A DNA stretch of 31,721 nucleotides, from NCBI GenBank assembly GCA_035556075.1, contig DATMFQ010000031.1, positions 1-31,721 on the forward strand, read 5' to 3'. This DNA is from 73-13 sp035556075 (lineage in GTDB: Bacteria > Actinomycetota > Actinomycetes > Actinomycetales > Microbacteriaceae). Positions 14,575 through 21,251 of the stretch are shown here, piece by piece; within the stretch, counting starts at the first letter, position 1; every line of letters starts with the position of its first letter. Made by a program: the position numbers and the translations under genes. The notes under the pieces were generated by a model that searched no databases, had not been told where the DNA came from, and saw only the letters and a list, made by a program, of their open reading frames with translations.

Positions 14575-14985
14575 ATGCGATTCCTCGTCAAGGTCATCCT
14601 CAACGCGGTGGCGCTCTGGCTGACGACCCTCATCGTCGCGGGGCACATCCTCGTCAAGCCGTTCGGCGAGGAGGGGTGGCAGGTCGTCCTCAGCTATCTC
14701 GTGGTCGCCCTCGTCTTCGGCATCGTCAACAGCGTCATCGGCACCGTCATCCGAGTCGTCGCATTCCCGCTCTACATCCTGACGCTCGGCCTCATCTCCC
14801 TCATCGTCAACGCGCTCCTGCTCTGGATCGTCCACTGGCTCAGCGGCCTCTTCGGCTGGGGCCTCGTCATCGAGGGCGGCTTCTGGTGGGGCGTGCTCGG
14901 CGCACTCGTGCTCGGGATCATCAGCTGGATCCTCGGGCTCATCTTCCGGCCGCTCACCAAGCGCGAGGGCCGGAACCACCGATGA
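14575..14985 (+). CDS. Phage-holin-like membrane protein (PF04020/YvlD type)
   Basis: 136 residues with four predicted helices (about 3-24, 32-52, 55-80, 95-125). The pattern MRFLVKVILNAVALWL, LVFGIVNSVIGTVIR, FPLYILTLGLISLIVNALLL is characteristic of the small YvlD/phage-holin family IV membrane proteins. Their function is unknown despite the name; no phage genes are nearby. A weak GAGGAT hexamer (14563-14568) lies 6 nt before the ATG, again suggesting a leaderless start. The stop overlaps the purB start (ATGA), so the two genes are translationally coupled, an arrangement without an obvious functional reason. Confidence 0.82.
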   Translation: MRFLVKVILNAVALWLTTLIVAGHILVKPFGEEGWQVVLSYLVVALVFGIVNSVIGTVIRVVAFPLYILTLGLISLIVNALLLWIVHWLSGLFGWGLVIEGGFWWGVLGALVLGIISWILGLIFRPLTKREGRNHR

Positions 14986-16352
14986 GCCTCCCACCCCAGC
15001 CGCTCAGCCCGCTTGACGGCCGCTACCGCGCGGCGGTCGCCCCCCTCGGCCAGCACCTCTCCGAGGCGGGCCTGAATCGCGCCCGCGTCCATGTCGAGGT
15101 CGAGTGGCTCCTCCTCCTGACCGAGGCACGAATGTTTGGGGTCGCCCCGCTCAGCGACGGCGAGCGTGCGGCGCTGCGCACGTGGGCAGTCGGCTTCGGC
15201 GCGGCGGAGATCGACTGGCTCGCCGCGAAGGAGGCCGAGACGCGGCACGACGTCAAGGCCGTCGAGTATCTCATCCGGGACCAGCTCACCCGGCTCGGGC
15301 TCGACCGGGTCGCCGAGCTCGTGCACTTCGCCTGCACGAGCGAAGACATCAACAACCTCGCCTACGCGATCACCGTGCGGGATGCGCTGCGGGAGGTCTG
15401 GCTGCCGAAGTTCGACGGCCTGATCGATGCGCTGCAGGCGCTTGCCGTCTCGACCGCGGACGCCGCGATGCTCGCGCGCACCCACGGCCAGCCGGCCACG
15501 CCGACGACCATGGGCAAGGAGCTCGCGGTGACGGTCGCACGGCTGAGCCGCCAGCGCAAGCGCATCGCCGCCATCCCCCACCTCGGCAAGCTCAACGGCG
15601 CGACCGGCACCTACGCCGCCCACCTCGCCGCGGCGCCCGAGGTCGACTGGCCGGCACTCTCGGAGCGCTTCGTCACCTCGCTCGGCCTCACGTGGAACCC
15701 GCTGACCACCCAGATCGAGTCGCACGACTGGCAGGCGGAGCTCTACCAGGCGCTGTCGCTGGCGGGTCGCATCCTCCACGGCTTCTGCGTCGACGTGTGG
15801 ACGTACATCTCGCTCGGCTACTTCCGGCAGATCCCCGTCGCCGGGGCGACCGGCTCTTCGACGATGCCGCACAAGATCAACCCGATCCGCTTCGAGAATG
15901 CGGAGGCGAACCTCGAGCTCGCCTCGGCCCTCCTCGAGTCGCTCGCGGCGACACTCGTTGAGTCGCGGCTGCAGCGCGACCTCACCGACTCGACGACGCA
16001 GCGCAACATCGGCGTCGCCCTCGGCCACTCGCTCCTCGCGCTCGACAACGTCACGCGTGGGCTCGGCGAGATCGCGCTCGACCGCGACCGGCTCACCGCC
16101 GACCTCGACGACAATTGGGAGGTCCTTGCCGAGGCCATCCAGACGGTCATCCGCGCCGAGGCCGTCGCGGGGCGCTCCTCGATCGCCGACCCCTATGCCG
16201 TGCTCAAGGAGCTGACGCGGGGGCACCGGATCGGGCGGGCCGAGCTCCGCGCATTCATCGACGGACTCGACATCGGTGCCGAGGCGAAGGCGCGGCTCAC
16301 CGCGCTCACCCCCGCGACGTACACCGGCCTCGCTGCGCAGCTGGTCCGCTGA
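14982..16352 (+). CDS. purB: Adenylosuccinate lyase
   Basis: 456 residues, within the range of the longer, E. coli-type PurB. Family signature GSSTMPHKINP at 291-301 (catalytic Ser in the flexible loop), the general-acid His in RTHGQPATPTT (about 168), and the substrate-binding TSEDINN at 119-125. It begins PLSPLDGRYR, typical of this subclass. It catalyses two fumarate-releasing steps of purine synthesis: SAICAR to AICAR and adenylosuccinate to AMP. The ATG is inside the stop region of the preceding membrane-protein gene (ATGA overlap). It converges on the 16395 gene with only 42 nt between; GCTGA-gcg-TCAGC at the stop (16348-16360) is a small hairpin that might help termination. Confidence 0.96.
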   Translation: MSLPPQPLSPLDGRYRAAVAPLGQHLSEAGLNRARVHVEVEWLLLLTEARMFGVAPLSDGERAALRTWAVGFGAAEIDWLAAKEAETRHDVKAVEYLIRDQLTRLGLDRVAELVHFACTSEDINNLAYAITVRDALREVWLPKFDGLIDALQALAVSTADAAMLARTHGQPATPTTMGKELAVTVARLSRQRKRIAAIPHLGKLNGATGTYAAHLAAAPEVDWPALSERFVTSLGLTWNPLTTQIESHDWQAELYQALSLAGRILHGFCVDVWTYISLGYFRQIPVAGATGSSTMPHKINPIRFENAEANLELASALLESLAATLVESRLQRDLTDSTTQRNIGVALGHSLLALDNVTRGLGEIALDRDRLTADLDDNWEVLAEAIQTVIRAEAVAGRSSIADPYAVLKELTRGHRIGRAELRAFIDGLDIGAEAKARLTALTPATYTGLAAQLVR

Positions 16353-16394
16353 GCGTCAGCTCGATCGTCGCTCGGGCGCGACGGCCCGCTCGCC

Positions 16395-16718
16395 TCAGTG
16401 TCCGGCGCTGCGGCGCTGCTCGTCCTTCTCGCCGAGCACGCCCTGCTGACTGGGGGCCGGCGGCGGCTCGTAGCCGACGAGGGCGAGCATCGCGAGGACG
16501 ACGAGCCCGACGATGAAGCCGACGCCGCCGACGATCGGCCACAGGGGCCAGCGCTCGGCCCAGTCCACCTTCCACTCCTGCAGGGAGATGAAGGTGACGA
16601 GGGCGAGGAATGCCGCAAACGCCGCGGCGAGCCCAAGGAGCTCGAGCGGACGCAAGCGGTCCTTGAGGCTCGGGCGGAACGGCTCCGGCGCCTCGGCCGG
16701 ACGCTCAGGCGTGGTCAC
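16395..16718 (-). CDS. Two-helix membrane protein of unknown function
   Basis: 107 residues, family not recognised. An acidic/proline-rich N-terminal tail (1-20), a membrane helix at about 27-46, a short loop with three tryptophans (QEWKVDWAERWPLW), a second helix at 60-82, then a charged, proline-containing cytoplasmic tail. The GTG start overlaps the stop of the upstream membrane-protein gene by four bases (GTGA), so the two are co-translated and may work together. Confidence 0.75.
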   Translation of the reverse strand: MTTPERPAEAPEPFRPSLKDRLRPLELLGLAAAFAAFLALVTFISLQEWKVDWAERWPLWPIVGGVGFIVGLVVLAMLALVGYEPPPAPSQQGVLGEKDEQRRSAGH

Positions 16719-17407
16719 GCATTCACCGCCTTGTCCGAGGTGCCGCCGAGGGTGACCGCCCCGCTCGCCTCGGTCGCGCCGCGTCGCGAGGGCAGCAGTG
16801 AGAGGCCCGCGATCGCGAGGTAGACGCCAAGGACGGCCAGGACGGCGCCCGTGACGCCCACGATGATGATCGAGGCCGTGAGCTCGAGCGGCAGCACGAC
16901 GTCCCGATCGCGCACGACGTACGGCATGAGGAAATTAGCTGGCACGAGCAGCGGAGCGACCGCGCCGACCAGGTGGAGCACGGCGCTGGCGAGCCAGTCA
17001 CGGGCGGCACGATCCCGGCCGCGCAGCCGCAGCCAGGTCGAGGCATCCACGATCGCGATCGCGGCGAGGCCGACCGCGATAATCCAGCTGAGCTCGCTCG
17101 CGGCGACGGCTGATTCGACGCCGGGGCCCCCGGCCCAGCCGAGGGCAGTCAGGCTCACGATGCCGAGCAGCCCGGCGACCGTGGCCCGAATGACGGCACG
17201 AATGCGCAGTCCCCGCTCCGACAGGAACCGCACGGTGATGAGCCCGGCGACCGCGGTACCGAGGCCGAATGCGCCGAGGACGATGAGCCCGAAGCGGACG
17301 GAGTGGTCTGCGGCGAAGGTGATGGCCAGCGCCGCGGCGATCGCGGGGATCGCAAGGAGCACGAAGACGGGCCAGCGGATCACGCTCGGCGCGGGAACGG
17401 AACTCAC
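16715..17407 (-). CDS. Six-helix membrane protein of unknown function
   Basis: 230 residues with about six hydrophobic helices (roughly 10-33, 37-59, 68-90, 103-125, 138-160, 175-203) and a short Ser/Thr/Ala-rich C-terminal tail. No catalytic motif or family signature is recognised. GTG 17407 is supported by TAGCCT ending 6 nt upstream (leaderless). It forms a two-gene unit with the 16395 gene through a GTGA overlap. It begins 64 nt after the dnaB stop in the same direction. Confidence 0.78.
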   Translation of the reverse strand: MSSVPAPSVIRWPVFVLLAIPAIAAALAITFAADHSVRFGLIVLGAFGLGTAVAGLITVRFLSERGLRIRAVIRATVAGLLGIVSLTALGWAGGPGVESAVAASELSWIIAVGLAAIAIVDASTWLRLRGRDRAARDWLASAVLHLVGAVAPLLVPANFLMPYVVRDRDVVLPLELTASIIIVGVTGAVLAVLGVYLAIAGLSLLPSRRGATEASGAVTLGGTSDKAVNA

Positions 17408-17413
17408 CCCATC

Positions 17414-17419
17414 AGGCTA
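17414..17419 (-). promoter_or_regulatory. -10 hexamer of the 17407 gene (leaderless)
   Basis: TAGCCT on the minus strand, 6 nt before GTG 17407. Confidence 0.5.
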
Positions 17420-17471
17420 CCCCTCGGCGCCTGGGCGAGACGTCGGGAGCGGGGCGTCGGGGTTGACGAGC

Positions 17472-18860
17472 TCACGGGCCCGAGAGATGGTCGGGCGGCA
17501 GGTCGACAAAGCGGGAGAACTGGCCTTGGAAGACGACGGGGATGTCGGCGGTGGGACCGTTGCGGTGCTTGGCGACGATAAAGTCGGCCTCGTCCGCGCG
17601 CGGCCCGTCCTTGTCGAAGGGGTCGCGGTGGAGCAGGATAACCATGTCGGCGTCTTGCTCGATCGCACCCGACTCGCGGAGGTCGGACAGCGCCGGGCGC
17701 TTGTCGGCGCGCTGCTCCGGCCCACGGTTCAGCTGCGAGATCGCGATCACCGGCACCTCGAGCTCTTTCGCGAGCAGCTTGAGCGACCGCGAGAACTCGC
17801 TGACCTCCTGCTGCCGCGACTCGACGCGCTTGCCGCTCGTCATGAGCTGCAGGTAGTCGATGACGACGAGCTTCAGACCCGCGCGCTGTTTGAGCCGACG
17901 GCACTTCGCGCGGATCTCGACGAGCGTCATGTTCGGCGAGTCGTCGATGTACAGCGGCGCCTCGTTGATCCGCCCGAGCGTCGCGGCGATCGAGGTGTGG
18001 TCGTGCTGGTGCAGCGTGCCCTTGCGCATGTGATGCATCGCCACGTTGGCCTCGGCGGCGAGCATGCGCATGGCGATCTCGCTGCGCCCCATCTCGAGGC
18101 TGAAGATGATGCTCGGCAGCTCGTGCTTGACCGTCGCGGCGCGGGCGATGTCGAGCCCGAGCGTCGACTTGCCGATCGCCGGTCGCGCCGCAATGACGAT
18201 GAGCTGGCCCGCGTGCAGGCCGTTCGTCAGCTCATCGAGCTGGCGGAAGCCGGTCGGGACCCCCGTCATGGCGCCGCCGCGGCCCGTCGCCGCGTCGATC
18301 TCCTCGCGCGCGGTGTCGAGGGCGAGCGACAGCGGCACGAAGTCCTCCGCCGTGCTGCCGCCCGTGACGCCGTAGACCTCGGCCTGCGCTTCGTTCACCA
18401 GGTCGGTGACCTCGCCCTGGCTCGCGTAGCCCATCTGCACGATCCGGGTGCCGGCCTCGACGAGTCGCCGGAGGATGGCCTTCTCCGCGACGATGCTGCC
18501 GTAATAGCCCGCGTTCGCCGCCGTCGGCACGATCGACGTGAGCTCGTGCAGGTACTCGGGACCGCCGGCCCGCGACAGCTCACCAAGCTTCGTCAGCTCG
18601 TCGGTCACCGCGATCGCATCGGTAGGCTCCCCGCGGGAGTACAGCGACAGGATCGCGTCAAAGATGAGCTCGTGCTTCGGAATGTAGAAGTCGACGCCCT
18701 TGACCGCCTCGAGCACGTCGGCGACCGCATCCTTGGACAGCAGCATGCCGCCGATCGCGGACTGCTCGGCGAGGAGGTCGTGCGGCGGGACCCGATCGGC
18801 CCTCGGCTCACTCCAGTCCGCTCGGGTCTCCCCCGCGAGGCCGAGGTGGGCGATCGACAT
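17472..18860 (-). CDS. dnaB: Replicative DNA helicase
   Basis: 462 residues. N-terminal DnaB domain (about 25-130: PPHDLLAEQSAIGGMLLSKDA), linker helix, and RecA-like C-terminal domain from about 185. Walker A ARPAIGKST (225-233), the DnaB-type FSLEMGRSEIAMR, Walker B region VVIDYLQLM, AISQLNRGPEQR and the terminal arginine-finger block AKHRNGPT. It is a hexameric 5'-3' helicase that opens the fork on the lagging strand. No intein is present, unlike several actinobacterial dnaB genes. ATG 18860 has a perfect AGGAGG 6 nt upstream. A candidate promoter lies at 19014-19042, behind four DnaA boxes. Confidence 0.96.
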   Translation of the reverse strand: MSIAHLGLAGETRADWSEPRADRVPPHDLLAEQSAIGGMLLSKDAVADVLEAVKGVDFYIPKHELIFDAILSLYSRGEPTDAIAVTDELTKLGELSRAGGPEYLHELTSIVPTAANAGYYGSIVAEKAILRRLVEAGTRIVQMGYASQGEVTDLVNEAQAEVYGVTGGSTAEDFVPLSLALDTAREEIDAATGRGGAMTGVPTGFRQLDELTNGLHAGQLIVIAARPAIGKSTLGLDIARAATVKHELPSIIFSLEMGRSEIAMRMLAAEANVAMHHMRKGTLHQHDHTSIAATLGRINEAPLYIDDSPNMTLVEIRAKCRRLKQRAGLKLVVIDYLQLMTSGKRVESRQQEVSEFSRSLKLLAKELEVPVIAISQLNRGPEQRADKRPALSDLRESGAIEQDADMVILLHRDPFDKDGPRADEADFIVAKHRNGPTADIPVVFQGQFSRFVDLPPDHLSGP

Positions 18861-19013
18861 GCAGAGCCTCCTAGCGGTCATGGTGGTCAGCGGTAATGCG
18901 GCACCGCCACCATTGCCGGAGCCATAGACATTCAGCACTCCGCGTGGCGGTCCGCCCCAGTTCCGGTGCGGTCTCGTCCCGCGTCCGGCGCCGCCGTGCG
19001 GAGAGATCGCTCC

Positions 19014-19042
19014 ACCATAGGAACGCCGGACCAGGCCTGCAA
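19014..19042 (-). promoter_or_regulatory. Candidate dnaB promoter
   Basis: On the minus strand TTGCAG (19042-19037) and TATGGT (19019-19014) are separated by 17 nt. The predicted transcript would have a leader of about 150 nt before the dnaB ATG. Confidence 0.4.
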
Positions 19043-19059
19043 CACGGCCACCAGCGGCC

Positions 19060-19135
19060 TGTGGATAACTCTGTGGATGACCTGCGAGCAACTCCCGCCT
19101 ACCAGTGTGGGCAGTGTGTGGATAACTGTGGACAA
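19060..19135. promoter_or_regulatory. Cluster of four DnaA boxes
   Basis: TGTGGATAA (19060-19068), TGTGGATGA (19072-19080), TGTGGATAA (19117-19125) and TGTGGACAA (19127-19135), all in the same orientation; two are perfect complements of the consensus TTATCCACA. An AT-rich stretch follows on the right and the candidate dnaB promoter lies on the left. Confidence 0.8.
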
Positions 19136-19329
19136 CTCCGCGCTTCTTGGTCAGATAATGCTTCTGATCAGGGGTTTTGTAAAAATCATCGCGATTGTGG
19201 AAAGTCGTCTGAAGCGGGAGTTGAGGGTTAGGCGAATCGCGGCCGCTGTGGAGAGACTTCTTGACAGATCCGTGACATTCGGGCTAACGATCGGGGTCAG
19301 GATCGAGGTCGCGAGCGAGTGCCGGCATG

Positions 19330-19370
19330 CGAAACGGCCCGCTCCGCACCAAGCAGAACGGGCCGTTTCG
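19330..19370 (-). terminator. Terminator of the rpsF-ssb-rpsR-rplI operon
   Basis: CGAAACGGCCCG (19330-19341) and CGGGCCGTTTCG (19359-19370) form a perfect 12-bp stem with a 17-nt loop, 9 nt past the rplI stop. Confidence 0.85.
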
Positions 19371-19379
19371 AGTGCGACG

Positions 19380-19832
19380 TCAGCGGGCCGCGATGACCTG
19401 CAGGTTGATGACCGCGGTGAGCCCGTCACGGAGCTTCACGGTCGCCTCGTGGTCGCCGACCGTCTTGATCGGCGCCGCGAGCTCGATGACCCGGCGGTCG
19501 ATGGCGCCAAGCCCGGCAGCCGCGACCGCCTCGGCGATGTCCGCCGTGGTCACGGAGCCGAAGAGGCGCCCCTCCCGGCCGGCCTTCGCCACGAGCCGGA
19601 CCCGGTTCGCCTCGAGGGCGTCCTTGTGGGCCTGGGCCTCCTCGAGCGTCGCGTGCTCGCGCGCGGCGCGCGCCGACTTGATCTGCTCGACCTGCTTCTC
19701 CCCGCCACGAGTCCACGCCACGGCGAAGCCCTGCGGGATGAGGTAGTTCCGGGCGAACCCCGGCTTGACATCCACCACGTCGCCGGCGGCGCCGAGGCCG
19801 GACACCTCGTTCGTCAGAATGATCTTCGACAT
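19380..19832 (-). CDS. rplI: 50S ribosomal protein L9
   Basis: 150 residues, normal length. N-terminal rRNA-binding domain with the L9 signature block GDVVDVKPGFARNYLIPQGFAV, a long central helix (about 45-75, KQVEQIKSARAAREHATLEEAQAHK) and the C-terminal domain (about 80-150) starting LVAKAGREGRLFGSVTT. L9 sits at the base of the L1 stalk and affects reading-frame maintenance. Last gene of the rpsF-ssb-rpsR-rplI operon, 14 nt after rpsR with GGAGG before the ATG; a strong hairpin follows. Confidence 0.96.
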   Translation of the reverse strand: MSKIILTNEVSGLGAAGDVVDVKPGFARNYLIPQGFAVAWTRGGEKQVEQIKSARAAREHATLEEAQAHKDALEANRVRLVAKAGREGRLFGSVTTADIAEAVAAAGLGAIDRRVIELAAPIKTVGDHEATVKLRDGLTAVINLQVIAAR

Positions 19833-19846
19833 CGTCCGTCCTCCCG

Positions 19847-20110
19847 TCAGCGGCCCGCGCCGGCGTACGGCAGCAGCGCCATCTCGCGCGCGTTCTTCAC
19901 CGCGGTCGCGATGAGACGCTGCTCCTGGACCGAGACGCCGGTGATGCGGCGCGAGCGGATCTTGCCGCGCTCGGACACGAACTTGCGGAGCGTCGCGACG
20001 TCCTTGTAATCGATCGTGCCGACCGTCACCGACTTCGGCGGGGCCGCATTCTTCCCGTCACGCCCCTTGCGAGGCTTGCGGCGCTCGCCGCCGCTCGACT
20101 TTCCAGCCAT
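19847..20110 (-). CDS. rpsR: 30S ribosomal protein S18, zinc-free type
   Basis: 87 residues. Family core IDYKDVATLRKFVSERGKIRSRRITGVSVQEQRLIATAVKNARE is complete. The N-terminal region, where zinc-binding S18 proteins carry CxxC, has SVTVGT and no cysteine, so this is the C-minus form, here in the standard rpsF-ssb-rpsR-rplI position. S18 binds 16S rRNA together with S6 in the 30S platform. ATG 20110 is preceded by AAGGAAG. A basic, Gly-rich N-terminal tail (1-22) is typical of Microbacteriaceae S18. Confidence 0.95.
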   Translation of the reverse strand: MAGKSSGGERRKPRKGRDGKNAAPPKSVTVGTIDYKDVATLRKFVSERGKIRSRRITGVSVQEQRLIATAVKNAREMALLPYAGAGR

Positions 20111-20177
20111 GATGCTTCCTTACTTCACTCTCTCGTCAAACTCATCAAATGGTGTCCCACGCGTCGCCGCGCGGGAG

Positions 20178-20693
20178 CTAGAACGGGGTGTCGTCCCCCG
20201 TGTAGGCGCCGGGCGCGCCCCACACGTCGCCGCCGGATGGCTGACCACCGGAGGGCTGACCACCCTGGCCACTCTGCTGGCCGCCGGAGGCTCCCCAGGC
20301 GTCGTTGCCGCCCTGCGAGCGGCCACCGCCGCTCGTCCGGGTCACGTTCGCGGTCGCGTAGCGCAGCGACGGGCCGATCTCATCGACCTGCAGCTCGTAC
20401 GCGGTGCGGTTGTTGCCCTGATTGTCCTGGTAGCTGCGCTGCACGAGGCGACCCTGGGCGATGACCCGCATCCCCTTCGTCAGCGAGGAGGCGACGTGCT
20501 CCGCGAAATCCGCCCAGCAGGACGCGCGGAGGAACAGCGCCTCGCCGTCCTTCCACTCGTTCGTGGTGCGGTCGAGGATGCGCGGCGTCGAGGCGATGGT
20601 GAAGTTCGCCACCGCGCGGCCGGACTGGATGTAGCGCAGCTCCGGGTCCGCCGTCAGGTTCCCGACGACCGTGATGACCGTCTCGCCAGCCAT
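20178..20693 (-). CDS. ssb: Single-stranded DNA-binding protein
   Basis: 171 residues. OB-fold 1-110: MAGETVITVVGNLTADPELRY, the SSB pattern of strands with Trp and Phe stacking residues (WKDGEALFLRASCWADFAEHV). Then a flexible Gly/Gln/Ser/Pro linker with imperfect repeats (GGQPSGGQPSGG) and the acidic tip GDDTPF, the conserved C-terminal peptide that recruits repair and replication proteins. The start at ATG 20693 lies 4 nt after the rpsF stop, so translation is coupled. It protects single strands at the fork; next gene is rpsR after 67 nt. Confidence 0.95.
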   Translation of the reverse strand: MAGETVITVVGNLTADPELRYIQSGRAVANFTIASTPRILDRTTNEWKDGEALFLRASCWADFAEHVASSLTKGMRVIAQGRLVQRSYQDNQGNNRTAYELQVDEIGPSLRYATANVTRTSGGGRSQGGNDAWGASGGQQSGQGGQPSGGQPSGGDVWGAPGAYTGDDTPF

Positions 20694-20697
20694 CGGG

Positions 20698-21081
20698 CTA
20701 CTCGGCCTTCGCCTCGGCGTCAGCGGGCTTCGCCGCCGCACGCGCCGCGCGACGCGCCACGGTGGCCTTCGCGTGCGAGGCGACCGCGACCGCGTGCTCC
20801 TTGCGGAGCACCTTCGTGCGCATGACCGCCTCGTTGAGACCCAGCTGCCGGTCGAGCTCGACGGTGGCCTCCGAGGTCGCCGTGAAGTCGATGACGGCGT
20901 AGATGCCCTCGGACTTCTTGTTGATCGGGTACGCCAGACGACGGCGGCCCCAGATGTCGACGTTGTCGACGGACCCGCCATCAGCGCGGATCACATTGAG
21001 GAACTTGTCGAGGCTCGGGGCGACAGTGCGCTCATCGAGCTCCGGGTCAAGGATGACCATGAGTTCGTACTGGTGCGTCAT
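20698..21081 (-). CDS. rpsF: 30S ribosomal protein S6
   Basis: 127 residues. Core S6 fold 1-97 starting MTHQYELMVILDPELDE, with DIWGRRRLAYPINKKSEGIY (the signature region) and EAVMRTKVLRKEHA; the C terminus (about 100-127) is an Ala/Lys-rich tail, longer than the E. coli core. S6 pairs with S18 in the 30S platform. First gene of rpsF-ssb-rpsR-rplI. GGAGG precedes ATG 21081. The leader contains a 7-bp hairpin with loop CACCCGG (21109-21129) that could be a target of S6:S18 feedback. Confidence 0.96.
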   Translation of the reverse strand: MTHQYELMVILDPELDERTVAPSLDKFLNVIRADGGSVDNVDIWGRRRLAYPINKKSEGIYAVIDFTATSEATVELDRQLGLNEAVMRTKVLRKEHAVAVASHAKATVARRAARAAAKPADAEAKAE

Positions 21082-21108
21082 GAACCCACCTCCTTCGGAC
21101 TAGAACGG

Positions 21109-21129
21109 CTGCCGACCGGGTGCCGACAG
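21109..21129 (-). promoter_or_regulatory. Leader hairpin of rpsF, possible S6:S18 site
   Basis: On the minus strand CTGTCGG pairs with TCGGCAG (two G-U pairs) around the loop CACCCGG. Bacterial rpsF leaders often hold an S6:S18 binding element with an exposed CCG; the CCG here is compatible but the fold is not shown to match. Confidence 0.3.
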
Positions 21130-21170
21130 CAGGAGGGTTATTGCACACGCCTCGTAAAAGGCGACGTCCC

Positions 21171-21176
21171 AGTGTA
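21171..21176 (-). promoter_or_regulatory. Candidate -10 hexamer of the rpsF operon
   Basis: TACACT on the minus strand; predicted leader about 80 nt. No clear -35. Confidence 0.35.
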
Positions 21177-21251
21177 GCGGACGTGCGCGCGGGCCCGGCC
21201 CCCGCATTCCTCACCCGTGCTGCGCGCTCGTCCGCGAGTCCGCACGGGCAC

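Larger units (their letters stand above)
18861..19379. other. 519-nt gap between rplI and dnaB
   Basis: No convincing gene. From left to right it contains the dnaB leader, a possible dnaB promoter, four DnaA boxes in one orientation (19060-19135), an AT-rich stretch (about 19141-19210), a perfect TTGACA on the plus strand (19261-19266), and the rplI terminator (19330-19370). Confidence 0.6.

Noticed and set aside
14575..14985. Prophage remnant suggested by the holin-like name
   Set aside because: The family is a general bacterial membrane-protein family, and no integrase, lysin, capsid or att site is nearby.
16851..18896. Long open frame on the plus strand opposite dnaB and the membrane protein
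   Set aside because: No family features, overlaps dnaB completely.
18861..19091. In-frame N-terminal extension of DnaB, and a short leader frame (MVERSLRT...)
   Set aside because: The AGGAGG at 6 nt before ATG 18860 and the match of the protein start to DnaB families settle the start; the short frame has no supporting ribosome site.
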